Assembly: GCF_000306115.2 (NCBI RefSeq)
Contig: NZ_AKWX02000014.1
Location: 25,001-73,472, forward strand
DNA: 48,472 nucleotides
From: Leptospira wolffii serovar Khorat str. Khorat-H2
GTDB taxonomy: Bacteria > Spirochaetota > Leptospiria > Leptospirales > Leptospiraceae
Reading direction: 5' to 3'
This document shows, piece by piece, positions 8,182 through 18,900 of this stretch; position 1 is the first letter of the stretch, and every line of letters starts with the position of its first letter. The translations under genes and the position numbers were made by a program. The notes beneath the pieces are model-generated. The model saw only the letters and a list, made by a program, of their open reading frames with translations. It did no database searches and had not been told where the DNA came from.

Positions 8182-8988
8182 ATGATTAGATTCATCTCTC
8201 CAGCGAAAGATTTATCCGATTTTGTGAAGGAATACTGGGTATGGGAAGGAATTCGATCCTCCGAATTACCATGGATCCTTCCTTCTTACGAGCCGGAGCT
8301 GGTATTTCATTTTTCGGAGCCTCCCGTTCTTCTCTTTCCGGATTCTTCCCGTTATAATTTGGATCGGGTTCATTGGATCGGCCCTCAGACTCGTCGATGG
8401 AAAGTTGAATCTAAAACGCCTTTGGAACTGGCATCGATTCGGTTTCATCCCGGTGCCTTATGGGAGCTATATTCTATTTCCTCGGCGGAAATTTCCGATC
8501 GCTTTCCTCCTGTGTCGGAAGTCTTGGAGTTTGGGTCGGATAAGAATTTTAGAATATATCGGAAGGACTCCGATCTTTCCGCTCATTTGGATTCTTTTCT
8601 ACGCTCTAATATGGGGAAGAAGAGAGAAATTCCCGATTTTTTGAAATCGGCTTTAGAGGCCCTAAAAAAAGCCGCGAGGGTCGATGAGTTAGCTTCAGCG
8701 CTTGGAATTTCTCGTAAACAATTGGATAGAAAATTCAAAAAGATCTACGGACTTTCTCCCAAGGATTTTAGAAAATTGCATAGAGTCTTAACCCTGGTTC
8801 GCAATCCGATGCATTATAAAAACATAAATGAACATGTTAGATTGACGGATATCGCTTTGGAGAGCGGATATTCCGACCAACCCCATTTAATAAAGGAATT
8901 TAAGGAGATCTCTGGGATTTCTCCGAAAGAATGGTTCGATTTTTATAAAAAGATGTCCCATTTTTACAATTCGGATTCCGAGAAATAG
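8182..8988 (+). CDS. AraC-family transcriptional regulator
   Basis: The 268-aa protein (from ATG 8182) has an N-terminal DUF6597-like domain beginning MIRFISPAKDLSDFVKEYW. The C-terminal AraC DNA-binding domain has first HTH around VDELASALGISRKQLDRKFK and second HTH LTDIALESGYSDQPHLIKEF, followed by the family signature GISPKEW. The frame is open upstream to a TTG at 8071 that would overlap the operator, but homology starts at the ATG. It is divergent from AHSA1 and probably coregulated or a co-regulator. The effector is unknown. Confidence 0.88.
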   Translation: MIRFISPAKDLSDFVKEYWVWEGIRSSELPWILPSYEPELVFHFSEPPVLLFPDSSRYNLDRVHWIGPQTRRWKVESKTPLELASIRFHPGALWELYSISSAEISDRFPPVSEVLEFGSDKNFRIYRKDSDLSAHLDSFLRSNMGKKREIPDFLKSALEALKKAARVDELASALGISRKQLDRKFKKIYGLSPKDFRKLHRVLTLVRNPMHYKNINEHVRLTDIALESGYSDQPHLIKEFKEISGISPKEWFDFYKKMSHFYNSDSEK

Positions 8989-9017
8989 GTTATAAAGGGA
9001 ATTCGAGAGGGCAAGAT

Positions 9018-9485
9018 ATGAAGACTATTTTGGATGCAATTCGTAGTTACGGATATCGGACTAAGATGAGAGAATTCGTCTCGGCCATTTCCGACGGGAA
9101 GTTGGAGGATTTTAGGAACCTATTAATCGGATTAAGAAAGGAAGAGGATTTCCTGGACGCTTCTTCCATGCTTTTAGGCGTATCTTGCTCGGACACGAGC
9201 GATTTTTACTATTTGGAAGAGTTACTTTCCTGTGGCTTGGATCCGAATCGGTCGAATTCTTTCGGTATTTATCCTTTGCATATAGCCGTCGAGAATGGGA
9301 AACTCGATGCGGTAAAACTTCTTCTCTCCTATGGGGCGGATCCGAACGTTAGAGATTCGAACGGCGTGACCCCATTGCATATTTCCTATAGTTACGACGG
9401 ACTTGCGGAAATTTCCGATCTACTCATTCGCAACGGAGCAAATCCGAATCTGAGGGACAATATCGGAAAGCGCTATTTGATGTAG
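9018..9485 (+). CDS. Ankyrin-repeat protein
   Basis: This 155-aa protein has at least two clear ankyrin repeats and a degenerate flanking one: FGIYPLHIAVENGKLDAVKLL and GVTPLHISYSYDGLAEISDLL, each ended by a GADPN or GANPN turn. No signal peptide is visible, so it is probably cytoplasmic and mediates protein-protein contacts. ATG 9018 is preceded by a GAGAGGG ribosome-binding site. It follows the AraC gene by 29 bp on the same strand and may be read through from it. Partner unknown. Confidence 0.85.
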   Translation: MKTILDAIRSYGYRTKMREFVSAISDGKLEDFRNLLIGLRKEEDFLDASSMLLGVSCSDTSDFYYLEELLSCGLDPNRSNSFGIYPLHIAVENGKLDAVKLLLSYGADPNVRDSNGVTPLHISYSYDGLAEISDLLIRNGANPNLRDNIGKRYLM

Positions 9486-9497
9486 ATTTTTTTTTCT

Positions 9498-10349
9498 TTA
9501 TGGGGCGAGATCTTCTATAAGAATTTTCTTAACTAAATCGAATCTCTTCCAGGGTATGAAATGACCTTCTCCCGTAAGCAAATAGGTTTTAAGGATTCTT
9601 TGGGGAGGAAAATTCTTCCGTACAAATTCCAGATTTTCAGGAGAAACCAATCCGTCTTCTTCTCCCTGAACGACGATCGTATCCGCTTGTATTTTTTTCC
9701 AATCCGGAGCAATCTCGGTCAATTGCTCTTTTAAAGGCAGCATTTCCTCGTTACTGTTCTTCCAGTCCTTTCCTAAAAGCGGTCCGATTATTTTCGCTAT
9801 ACGATTGTACCATCTGACTTCTTCGGTTCCCGGATCCATAGCCGGAGCGAGTAGAATCAGAGATCGGATTCTATCCGGAGAAATCACCGCCATTCTTGCC
9901 GCGACCGGCCCTCCGTAGGAATGTCCGAGTAATATTATATTTTTCTTTTTTTCCTTTCCCAAGATCGAATATAGGGAAGTAACCAGCTTTTCCGCTTGGG
10001 CATTCACATCCGGGATGGCCTTGGGAGATTTTCCGAATCCGGGTCGATCCATTCCGAGTAGACAATATTTTTTTTGTAGCTCCGGATCTTCGAAATAACG
10101 TAGATAATTCGCCCAATTTCCGGGAGATCCGTGTACAAACACCAAGACTCTTCTTATAGAGCCTTCTTCGCATCCTTGGACGATCCAATGGATGGAATCG
10201 TCTTCCGGAACGATAGGAAATTCTCTGTAAGAAGTTCCGGACGCTTTGAGACGCAACAAGGCTTCTTCTCCGCTCATACTCATTTCTTCATAAGGAGCGC
10301 ATCCGATTCCGATTAGGAATATTGGTATTAGGATCCGGAAGATTTGCAT
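9498..10349 (-). CDS. Alpha/beta hydrolase lipoprotein
   Basis: The 283-aa protein starts with a hydrophobic signal and a relaxed spirochaetal lipobox ending at Cys17 (FLIGIGC), so it should be lipid-anchored. The alpha/beta-hydrolase core follows: oxyanion-hole HGSPGNW, the MDRPGFGKS turn, the nucleophile elbow GHSYGG, an acid in QGEEDGLVSP and the catalytic His in GEGHFIPW. This is a complete triad, with no lid domain recognised that would identify a substrate. It converges with the ankyrin gene, 12 bp apart. An esterase, lipase or related function is likely. Confidence 0.85.
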   Translation of the reverse strand: MQIFRILIPIFLIGIGCAPYEEMSMSGEEALLRLKASGTSYREFPIVPEDDSIHWIVQGCEEGSIRRVLVFVHGSPGNWANYLRYFEDPELQKKYCLLGMDRPGFGKSPKAIPDVNAQAEKLVTSLYSILGKEKKKNIILLGHSYGGPVAARMAVISPDRIRSLILLAPAMDPGTEEVRWYNRIAKIIGPLLGKDWKNSNEEMLPLKEQLTEIAPDWKKIQADTIVVQGEEDGLVSPENLEFVRKNFPPQRILKTYLLTGEGHFIPWKRFDLVKKILIEDLAP

Positions 10350-10429
10350 TTGTATTTCTTCGAATAGTTCCTACAAAGCGAGTGGGAGTTACACGTAAAA
10401 AAACGACATCCTCTCCTTTTCGAAATCGC

Positions 10430-11164
10430 TCAATAGAGTATTTTGACGAAAAGAAAAATTCCCAGGTTCAAGGCAATGAGAGAATAGAGTAGAATTGGCG
10501 GAGAAGGTTCGAGTCTCTCGTCGATCGCCTTGTGGAAGCATTTATTGAGGGATTCTTCCAGAGATTCTTTTGTGAAAGATTCGTTTTCGGAATGCTTTTC
10601 GACTATTTCTCTGGCTATTTCTTCCAGATGTAAGCTCTTTAATATCTTGCGTACGAAAATTCGAACGATTGCCGGCCAAGAATCCTCTTCGTTTAGAAGT
10701 GCCGGAATATTCTTCAATTTCGCCAAGATAGCTTGTTTGACCGCTCCCGGATTTTCCGAATCGACTTTTTTCCAGATTTGATTGGTTGCAAATCGGGAAA
10801 TATTATCCACGAACCAACCCTTATGCTCCGATATGAGTTTTGCGATTTCCCGACTCATCATATGAGACTTTACGGAAAGTAAATATGCGATCGGGAAGCC
10901 TAGTCCGAAAGAAGTGATCAGTAATACGATAGGCCACATCCCTATGAGCAGGAATAGGAGCGCAATCACGGCTCCGATCCCTCCGGCCCTTGCGATAGGC
11001 ATGGCACCTATTTGGGATACGATGGACTTCATTTCCGGTATGCAAAGTATTAAAAAGATCACGTTGAATATGAGCCCTAATACCAAGGCTAGAAAGGAAA
11101 ATAGTAGGATCTTTCCGGAGCTTTTGGCCGCAGTTTTCGCTAAAGAGATTAATTCGTCTTTCAT
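10430..11164 (-). CDS. Membrane protein of unknown function
   Basis: This 244-aa protein has hydrophobic segments at about residues 16-42, 58-93 and 222-243, with a charged central region of about 120 residues that includes a Glu/Lys-rich helix (IAREIVEKHSENESFTKESL). The central part may be cytoplasmic or periplasmic. I do not recognise a family. It begins 10 bp after the stop of the upstream alpha/beta hydrolase gene (11175-11933), so the two form an operon. Confidence 0.6.
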   Translation of the reverse strand: MKDELISLAKTAAKSSGKILLFSFLALVLGLIFNVIFLILCIPEMKSIVSQIGAMPIARAGGIGAVIALLFLLIGMWPIVLLITSFGLGFPIAYLLSVKSHMMSREIAKLISEHKGWFVDNISRFATNQIWKKVDSENPGAVKQAILAKLKNIPALLNEEDSWPAIVRIFVRKILKSLHLEEIAREIVEKHSENESFTKESLEESLNKCFHKAIDERLEPSPPILLYSLIALNLGIFLFVKILY

Positions 11165-11174
11165 CTTTTTTGAT

Positions 11175-11933
11175 TCACTTCGAGTTTCGTTTTAACCAAT
11201 CCAGCATGACCGAGTATATCTTTTCTTTTCCCGGCTCATCCACTAACCAATGCGCGTGTCCCGGGAAAACTTCGTATTCCGAGTTGGAGTATCTTCTGGC
11301 TATGGCTTTGGTGACTCGATTCGGTATGATTCTATCTTCCTTGCCTGCGAGAACTAGAACGGGGCAATCCACTTTATTTGCGTCTATCCTGTTTCCTGCA
11401 AAGGGATCGAAAAACCAGAAAGCCAATTCGAACAAGGCTCTTCCCGATTCCCAGTTTAAGGAATTATAAAGTTCTCTTCTTTTTTCTTTGGGGATCCTGT
11501 TTAATAGTCCGAAGTTGGCGCCTCGAAACGTGGGTTGGAAGGGTTTGGCCCAGAACTTCCATTTGAAAGGAACTTCGAGCAATGTGTATAACGGTGCGAT
11601 CCCTAACGGAAATATTCCTCTGGGTGCCGCAGGAGCGAAGAGCACGAGTCTACTCGCAAGTCCTTCCGCCGCCAAGGCCTGAGCCAGCCAGCCTCCCATA
11701 GAATGCCCGATCAATACGGGCTTTTCCCAACCCTTCGCTTTGATTTCCTTGGTGAGATAGGAAACGTAATCAACCAATCTATAACTTCCCAATTCGGGGG
11801 GAGGGTTGGAACTGGGAACATGGAAGGGTAGGGTGGGAGCGAAGACCTCGTGCCCTGCCTGAGTTAGGGCATCCTTTAAAGCGGATAAAGTTTCCGCGCG
11901 GCACCACATTCCATGGATTAAAACGATCTTCAT
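11175..11933 (-). CDS. Alpha/beta hydrolase
   Basis: The 252-aa cytoplasmic protein starts directly with the first core strand, MKIVLIHGMWCRAET. It has a GHSMGGWLAQ nucleophile elbow near residue 98, an acid in LAGKEDRIIP and the His in FPGHAHWLVDEPGKE. The pattern matches monoacylglycerol-lipase-like or haloperoxidase-like hydrolases. Substrate cannot be stated. It is the first gene of an operon with the downstream membrane protein. The ATG at 11933 is preceded by AAGGAAG. Confidence 0.85.
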   Translation of the reverse strand: MKIVLIHGMWCRAETLSALKDALTQAGHEVFAPTLPFHVPSSNPPPELGSYRLVDYVSYLTKEIKAKGWEKPVLIGHSMGGWLAQALAAEGLASRLVLFAPAAPRGIFPLGIAPLYTLLEVPFKWKFWAKPFQPTFRGANFGLLNRIPKEKRRELYNSLNWESGRALFELAFWFFDPFAGNRIDANKVDCPVLVLAGKEDRIIPNRVTKAIARRYSNSEYEVFPGHAHWLVDEPGKEKIYSVMLDWLKRNSK

Positions 11934-12000
11934 TCTTCCTTCCTTATAAAGGAGGAAAGAGAATCCCGTTCAAAGTATCGGTCAAGAATAAAACCGAGGT

Positions 12001-13584
12001 TTATGTTTCGGGAATGAAACCTCTACGCATGGTATTTTCCGTAATGCTAACGGGTTCTAAAAACTGCCTCAAGTAATCGGGGCCTCCCGCCTTAGCTCCC
12101 ACTCCGGATAGTTTGTATCCTCCGAATGGTTGTCTATCCACGATAGCTCCCGTGATTCCTCGGTTGATATAAAGATTTCCGACTTCGAAATCCTTCTTGG
12201 CCGCTTCTATATTTTTAGGATTTCGAGAATACACACCGCCGGTAAGCGCATAGTCCACATCGTTTGCGATCCGAATCGCTTCTTCGAAATTCTTAGCCCG
12301 AAAAAGAGTCAGATAGGGACCGAAGAATTCAGTTTGTCCCAACGGAGAAGAAGGGTCCTTGCTTTCGAAAACGATCGGCTCAACGAAATTACCGGAGTTT
12401 TTCAGATCCTCGGGTATCGTATATTTGCTTAGAATAGAACTCCGAAATTGTTCGGCGATTTCTTCCAGTCTTTGTTTCGCTTCGGAATCGATCACCGGAC
12501 CGATCTTAACCGAAGGGTCTTCTGGAGCGCCCACCTTCCAGGATTGGAGAGCGTCCACCAAACGTCTCTTAAACGGTTCGTAACAGGACTCCACCAAAAT
12601 CAATCTGGACAAGGCGCTGCATTTCTGCCCTTGGAAACCGAAGGCGGATTGCAATGCTCCGCTTACCGCCTCGTCTAGATCCGCATCCTCGTCCACGATG
12701 ATGGCGTTCTTCCCTCCCATCTCCGCGATTACCTTTTTTACGAATTTTGAATTTTGGTTGGCAGCTTCCCGGATCATTCCGAGCCCAACCGCGCGGGAAC
12801 CCGTAAAATTGACGGTATGAACGGATGGGTGTCGAACTAAATAGGCTCCTACTTCTTCTCCCTTGCCGGGTAAAAAATGTATGGAAGACGGGGGAGCTCC
12901 GGCCTCTAGGAGAATATTAAAGAATTCGAAAGCGATGGCGGAGGATTGTTCCGCCGGTTTCATAAGGACTGTATTTCCAGTCACTAACGGCGCAACCGTC
13001 ATCCCGCATAAAATGGCCAACGGAAAATTCCAGGGAGCAACGACTAAAGTGGTCCCTCTGGGAATGTAAGAGTAAGCGTTTTCCTCTCCCGGTAGATTGC
13101 GAACTCTGGGTTGAAAAACGGTTTCGGCTTCTTCGGCGTAAAATTCGCAAAAGTCGATGGCCTCCGCGATTTCCGCATCTATGTCCTTGGCTCCTTTCCC
13201 GACTTCTAAGGAGAGAATGGCGCTTAGCCGATTTTTTCTCCCTCTTATGAGTTTGGCCGCTTTTTTTAATACGGAAATTCTTTCCTTTGGATCGGTCTTT
13301 TTCCAGGTCTCAGAGTATGCAGTTGCTTCTTTGGCCGCTCTTTCCGCATCTTCTATGCTAGCGTAATGTGTTCTTGCGATCTCTTCCGAAGTTCGGGCCG
13401 GATTAGTCCATACCGCCATTTCGCCGGTTCGGATTTCTTTTCCGGAAATCACCGGACCGAAACGAAAGGGGAGCTCTTTTCTCACCTTTTGGATTTCGGA
13501 GAATAGCGCGGATCTTTCCTCTTCTTTGGAAAAATCCCTTAATGGCTCGTTCTGAAAAATGGAATGCTTACCGTTATCGCTCAT
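12001..13584 (-). CDS. Delta-1-pyrroline-5-carboxylate (glutamate semialdehyde) dehydrogenase
   Basis: This 527-aa aldehyde-dehydrogenase-fold enzyme has VVAPWNFPLAI (181-191), NAD-binding TGSRAVG, general base Glu288 in AEMGGKNAI and catalytic Cys322 in FGFQGQKCSALSR. Length and the FQGQKCSA motif fit the RocA/PutA-type P5C dehydrogenases, which oxidise glutamate semialdehyde to glutamate with NAD. The stop of the proline dehydrogenase gene overlaps this ATG (ATGA), so the two are translationally coupled and together convert proline to glutamate. In many bacteria these activities are fused in PutA; here they are separate. Confidence 0.93.
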   Translation of the reverse strand: MSDNGKHSIFQNEPLRDFSKEEERSALFSEIQKVRKELPFRFGPVISGKEIRTGEMAVWTNPARTSEEIARTHYASIEDAERAAKEATAYSETWKKTDPKERISVLKKAAKLIRGRKNRLSAILSLEVGKGAKDIDAEIAEAIDFCEFYAEEAETVFQPRVRNLPGEENAYSYIPRGTTLVVAPWNFPLAILCGMTVAPLVTGNTVLMKPAEQSSAIAFEFFNILLEAGAPPSSIHFLPGKGEEVGAYLVRHPSVHTVNFTGSRAVGLGMIREAANQNSKFVKKVIAEMGGKNAIIVDEDADLDEAVSGALQSAFGFQGQKCSALSRLILVESCYEPFKRRLVDALQSWKVGAPEDPSVKIGPVIDSEAKQRLEEIAEQFRSSILSKYTIPEDLKNSGNFVEPIVFESKDPSSPLGQTEFFGPYLTLFRAKNFEEAIRIANDVDYALTGGVYSRNPKNIEAAKKDFEVGNLYINRGITGAIVDRQPFGGYKLSGVGAKAGGPDYLRQFLEPVSITENTMRRGFIPET

Positions 13585-14990
13585 ATTGCTTTTCCCGTAT
13601 CCAGGTATAGGAGTTTTTCCCGATCCTTTTTATTCGCGTTTATGTTTCTTAGAAACCCTTCGTTCGTGGAATTTTCTAGTAGCCTTCGGACCAAATAGGC
13701 CATACCGGGGATCACTTCCCCGATAGGAGAATATTCTCTGACTCCTATGCCTAAGGATCGAATCGCCTTCTTGAAGGAATCTCCCATGCCGTAGAGCATT
13801 TGAACTTCGAAGAAATCCTTAGGAACGGATCTTTCTTCGGCACCAACTAATGCGGATGCCAGGCTTCTTATATTATGCGAAGCGAATGCGGGACGGATGA
13901 AGGGATACGCGTCTAGAAGTATTACGGTACATTCTTCGTAATTTGCGTCCGTCTCGTTTTTTTTCAGGAAGACGGGAGGTTCCCAACCTTTCTGTAAAGC
14001 CTGGGTCATTTCGTATTCCCAATAGGCCCCTTTAACCAGGCGGATCGTCAGAGGATATTTTCTTTTTTTAGAATATTCTATGATTCTACGTAAGTCTGTT
14101 TGAGAGGACCTTAAATAGGCTTGGATTACGATTCCGAAATGGGGATAGTCCGCGAATTCCGGTTCGGAGAATATTTGCATTGCGGTATCGAGTAGGATCT
14201 CCTTCGTCTCGTACTGTTCCATATCCAGATTAATGAATATATTCTTGTTCACAGCCGACTTAAGAATCGGTCTTAATCTTTCTTTTAGGGCGGATACGGA
14301 GGAAGAATGGGCTAACGGATCCAATTGAGAATAGAGAGAAGAGCATTTCACGGAAACATTGCCTACCGGCTCGTTTCGGAAATTTTCGCTCCTGATTCTG
14401 GAGAGCTCGGAGTCGGAGTGTATCCCTTCCAGTAACTCGAGATACTTACGTGAGTATTCCCGGGCTTCCTTTTCGGATAGAACGGCTTCTCCCAAGATAT
14501 CGACTGTCGTGCTTACCCCGTTTTCGTATCTGGAAAGAATCTTGTCCCTTCCTTCTTTATAATTTGTTCCTAATATGAAGAAACGGGCCACCAGACGAAT
14601 TCCCAGCTTAGCGCCCCATGCCGCGAGGGCGGAGCTGATCGGATTGGAAAGCACTAGGGCGAGAGGAAATAATAGGATCCTAGGTAATTCCACCGGTGTA
14701 GATAGGAAGTACAAGCGGATGTATTTCGATATTAAGGATAATGAATTCAAGCTCGGAAATAGGTCCGCGAAACGGAATGCCTGGAGTTTTAATCTAGGCC
14801 TGTGATCCATGAATCGCAGACCGAAGGAAAATATTTTGTAGGAACTAAAAGGGCCGCCTTCGAAGGAATCGCTTAGGAGAAATAGCTCTTTTCCCTTATC
14901 TATAATCCTATTCTCCGCCGGATTTCCGGGGTGAGTGTCCGGACGATCTTTTTTATTTTCCGAGGTCTTCATTCGATTCTTTCCGACCAT
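13581..14990 (-). CDS. Proline dehydrogenase
   Basis: The protein (469 aa from ATG 14990) carries the PRODH barrel signatures: FINLDMEQYE, RLVKGAYWEYE, the TDANYEEC segment and FEVQMLYGMG near the C-terminus. The FAD enzyme oxidises proline to pyrroline-5-carboxylate and feeds electrons to the quinone pool. An N-terminal extension of about 140 residues, including a hydrophobic patch (LFPLALVLSNPISSALAAWG), may mediate membrane contact. ATG 14990 has an AAGGA site; the frame is also open to a TTG at 15020. It is the first gene of the proline operon. The upstream 247 bp hold no other gene I can support. Confidence 0.92.
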   Translation of the reverse strand: MVGKNRMKTSENKKDRPDTHPGNPAENRIIDKGKELFLLSDSFEGGPFSSYKIFSFGLRFMDHRPRLKLQAFRFADLFPSLNSLSLISKYIRLYFLSTPVELPRILLFPLALVLSNPISSALAAWGAKLGIRLVARFFILGTNYKEGRDKILSRYENGVSTTVDILGEAVLSEKEAREYSRKYLELLEGIHSDSELSRIRSENFRNEPVGNVSVKCSSLYSQLDPLAHSSSVSALKERLRPILKSAVNKNIFINLDMEQYETKEILLDTAMQIFSEPEFADYPHFGIVIQAYLRSSQTDLRRIIEYSKKRKYPLTIRLVKGAYWEYEMTQALQKGWEPPVFLKKNETDANYEECTVILLDAYPFIRPAFASHNIRSLASALVGAEERSVPKDFFEVQMLYGMGDSFKKAIRSLGIGVREYSPIGEVIPGMAYLVRRLLENSTNEGFLRNINANKKDREKLLYLDTGKAI

Positions 14991-15267
14991 GCGATCCTTT
15001 TGGAAAGTCTTCCGCAGCAATTATTCCTAAGGGAATTATTACGAGTCGGATAAAAGAAAGGACTCGATTTTTGCTCCGAGCTTGGGGAGATAGATTCCCG
15101 CGATTGCTTAAGGAGTCCTATTCTCATTTATCTTCTCGTATAGATTTTATCACAGATGATAGGAAGATATCTAAAGGATTCCTGATTTAGTTTTGAAAAG
15201 CGGGCAATTTTAATCGGAACTTCTCCTTACGCTTGAGAAAGGAAGGCTCGCTTGGAGATTTGTAGGA

Positions 15268-15705
15268 TTATTGGCAAAAGCCGCTCGAGCAAACGGAGCC
15301 TGGACATTGGCTATTCATCGAGCAAATATTGCAGTTGAATCCGGAAGAGCTAATCGCGGAAGTTATACCGTCTTTTATTGCTACGGCTTTTAGGGTAAAG
15401 GCAGGGATATAGCAAGTGATGGGTCCCGAGTAGAGCGTGTCGGATGCCGACGGATTGGATCCGTTCTTCGTATAGTATATGTTGGAGCTTGCAGTGATCG
15501 AACTGATAGTGATCGACTGTCCTCCCGAATATGAACTTCCTCCCGCCGGAGAGAAAAGAGGGGCTTCGGGCTGGACAACTTCTGGATTTTGATTGATTAA
15601 GAGAAGAGCCCATAGGTCATTCTCTTGGGATTTTCCGCAATGAAGTAAAAGCGACGCGGTGAAAATGAAGAATGAAATGTAAAAGAGAGATACGTTATTT
15701 CGCAT
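15268..15705 (-). CDS. Lipoprotein with chitobiase C-terminal-like (CHB_HEX_C) domain
   Basis: The 145-aa protein has a signal sequence with lipobox LLLHC (Cys23). It then has a domain matching the chitobiase/beta-hexosaminidase C-terminal pattern: PLFSPAGGSSYSGGQSITIS, IYYTKNGSNPS, LYSGPI and TLKAVAIKDG. The last 25 residues form a cysteine-rich tail (CNICSMNSQCPGSVCSSGFC) with six closely spaced Cys, likely disulfide-bonded. Comparable small lipoproteins occur in Leptospira. A surface or periplasmic binding role is inferred. No operon partner is visible. Confidence 0.8.
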   Translation of the reverse strand: MRNNVSLFYISFFIFTASLLLHCGKSQENDLWALLLINQNPEVVQPEAPLFSPAGGSSYSGGQSITISSITASSNIYYTKNGSNPSASDTLYSGPITCYIPAFTLKAVAIKDGITSAISSSGFNCNICSMNSQCPGSVCSSGFCQ

Positions 15706-15727
15706 GAGTATTTTCCTGCGGATAAGC

Positions 15728-15943
15728 TAATGGCACCATTGTGAATTGCAATCCAAAATTCGATCCGGCTCTTCGGTCTTGGGCCGATGCCCGAGCGAAG
15801 GCTTGCCTTGGATTTTCCATTTTGGGACCTCTCGGATTCCCATGCAGAATTCGGATGGGCATGAGTTTACAAGAGGTCCGATTTATGGAAATAATAAATT
15901 TATCGTCTATTCTTTCTTATTAAAAAGACAAACCCTTCCCTTT
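15728..15943. other. Gene-free gap with a GC-rich palindromic patch
   Basis: No gene is supported between the lipoprotein and czcA. Around 15768-15812 a GC-rich tract (CGGTCTTGGGCCGATGCCCG and neighbours) resembles the patches at 5995-6087 and 20795-20895 in composition and in its CTTCGGTCT-type words. A possible dispersed repeat. Confidence 0.3.
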
Positions 15944-18900
15944 TCATCGAGACTCCTTCTCTAACCAGTAATAGAATACGGGTAATAATATGAGGGTGAG
16001 AATCGTAGAAGAGACGATTCCCCCGATTACCACCGTGGCCAAAGGCTTCTGCACCTCGGAGCCTAATCCGCTACCGAACGCCATGGGTAAGAATCCTAAG
16101 GAGGCTACGAGGGCTGTCATGATGACCGGTCGGATCCTACTTACGGCTCCCTGCAATACCGCTTCTCGAACGGAAAGTTTTTCCTCGATTCGGATCCGAT
16201 CTATCGTTGCGAGTTTCACAAGACCGTTCAATACCGCGATTCCGGAAAGAGCGATACATCCTACGAATGCCGAAACGCTCAGATCCATTCCTCTTAAAAA
16301 TAGAAACCAAATCCCGCCCGTTAATGCGAATGGGACGCAGAAGAATACGAGCAAGGCCTGCTTTACCGATTTCAGTCCCAGATAGAGAACGGTAAAGATC
16401 ATGAAAAGTGTGGAAGGGATGATCAGGCCCAATTTGGATTTCGCATTGGCTAGGTTCTCGATTTGGCCTCCCCAAAATAAGGAATAACCTTCGGGGATTT
16501 CCAATTTAGATACCTTCTCCTTTGCCTCGGAATAAAAACCTTCCAGATCCCTACCTCTCAAGTTGACCGAAACGGCGACGAACCTCCTGGATCGATTGCG
16601 CGAGATAGTCATCACCTTGTCCTCTTTACGAATGGACGCCAAAAGTTTGATGGGAATCATACCTCCATCGCTGGTACCTACATCGATCTCTCCTATCTCT
16701 TTTTCACGATTCCGAAATTCCTCCGAGATCCAGATCTTAATCGGAAATCTTACCTCTTCTTCGTAATATCCTCCCAGCTCGAATCCGCTCATGGAGCTTT
16801 CTACCGCCGAATTGAAGGCAGGAAGTGAAATATTATAATATTTTAATTTTGTAGGATCGGGGACGATATCGATCACGCTGGAATTCCGAAGTGCCATGAT
16901 TGGATCCAGTTCCACTTCCGCGGCTCCCGGAATGCTCGCCAAGGTTCCTTTGAGGGATTCCTGTAATCTTAGTAGAGTATTTAGATCCTTTCCCAGAATT
17001 CGAACGCTGATATCCGCGCGACTCCCCTCTAATAATTCGTTGAATCTAGCCTCCAAGGGCTGGCTTAACGTAAGTTCCGATTCCGGGAATTTATCGCTTA
17101 CCTTTTTTCGGACGCGGGTCAGGAAGTCGTCCCATTTCCCGGAGGATAGCAGATCCGTAAGAGATTCCTTATTCAAAATAATGAATGTATCCGCGTTAAA
17201 TGGACCCATCGGGTCGTTGGCCACGGAGCTTGTGCCTATACGAGAGAATACGCTTTTTATCTCCGGCATCTGCATGAGAAGTTTTTCGACTTCTTTCTGC
17301 TCCCTAAGGCTTTCTTCGATTCCTGTATTTCCTTCCCGAACGATGACCAGCATGAGGTCTCCTTCCATCAGTTTGGGGAGAAATACGGTTCCCATTCTGG
17401 AATATACGAAAAGGGTCACCGCAAAGAATAATGCGGACCAGATCACGATTTTACCGGGTTTCTCCAGAAGAGAAGGAAGTCGAGCTGCATAGAATTGGAC
17501 GATCTTACTTTCTTTCTTCGGCTTATGCGACTGCACATTCTCGGGAGAAAGGAAGAAGTAAAGAAGGGGAGGCAGAAGAAATACCGCTAGGATCATACTG
17601 AAGCCTAAGGCAAGTAAAACGGTCTCCGCCATCGGACGGAACATTCTTCCCGGGATACCGTCGAGAGTAAGAATGGGGAGGTATACAAGCATGATCACTA
17701 AAATTCCGAAGGATACAGGCTTCAGGACTTCCAAGGAAGATTCCAGAATAGCTTTCTTCTTTGCCTCCTTGTCTCGATAGGTTCCTTTTTCGAATTTGCT
17801 CAATACGTTTTCCGTAATCACAATGGATGCATCGACTAACAATCCGAAGTCGATAGCTCCTAGGCTCATCAGATTCGCCGAAATTCCGAATATTCTCATG
17901 AAGATCGCGGCAAGAAGCATGGACCCCGGTATGATGATCGCTACGATCAGAGAGGCCCTCAGATTCAAAAGAATCAGAAAGAGGGTGAGAATCACGAGGA
18001 TCGCTCCCTCGGCCAAGTTCTTCAATACAGTTTGGATCGTGGATTGGATGAGAAAGGATCTCTCCAGAAGAATCTTAACCGTTACGTCTTCGGGTAGTTT
18101 GAGTTTGGAAATCGCTTGGTTCAGATCTTCGTTGACCTTGTAACTATTCTCCCCTCTCAACATGAGAGCGGTGCCGAGTACGATTTCCTTTCCTTCGGAA
18201 CTGGCTCCTCCTAATCTAAGGCTGCCGTGTTCGTTTACTTCCGCTATATCCTCGACCCGAATCGAGGCGCCGGTCAGAGTCCTTCTTACCGTAACGGAAG
18301 AGAGTTCCTTCAGATTCTTCTTGATTCCGTAGGCTCTAACGATGGAGATCTTATCGTTTTGTTCTATGAAACCTCCACCGAAGCTTTCGCCTATCGTGGA
18401 TAAATCCTGTACTAGTTGGTCTATGGGAATTCCCCAACGTTTCATTTTGGAAGGGTTCAAATCGATATGGATTTCCTTTTCATATCCTCCGTTGGAGTCC
18501 ACTTCCACGATACCCGGAACGAGGGCCTTTAGTTGAGGGCGAACCGTATAATCCTGGATCGTTCTCAAATGCAATAACTTCAATTTTTCGGGAAGTTTAT
18601 CCAAGGCGGACCCTGGCTTCGCTTCCACGGAGTAAAAGAAAATTTCTCCTAGACCGGTCGTGTTCGGAGTGATTTTGGGAGAGAGACCTTTAGGAAGTTT
18701 GTCCTTAGCGCTGGAAATTCTTTCCAATACCATAGATCTGGCTTGGTAGATATCCGTACTCTCCTTAAAGATCAACGAGATATTGGAGAGACCGTATTTG
18801 GAAACGGATCTAACGTCGATTAGGTTCGGAAGTCCTAGAAGTTCCGTCTCCAAAGGAAATGTGACCACTTTCTCGACTTGTTCCGGATCCAAGGATCCCG

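Noticed and set aside
16896..17492. 198-codon plus-strand ORF opposite czcA
   Set aside because: Antisense to a conserved pump gene with no ribosome-binding site or recognisable domain.
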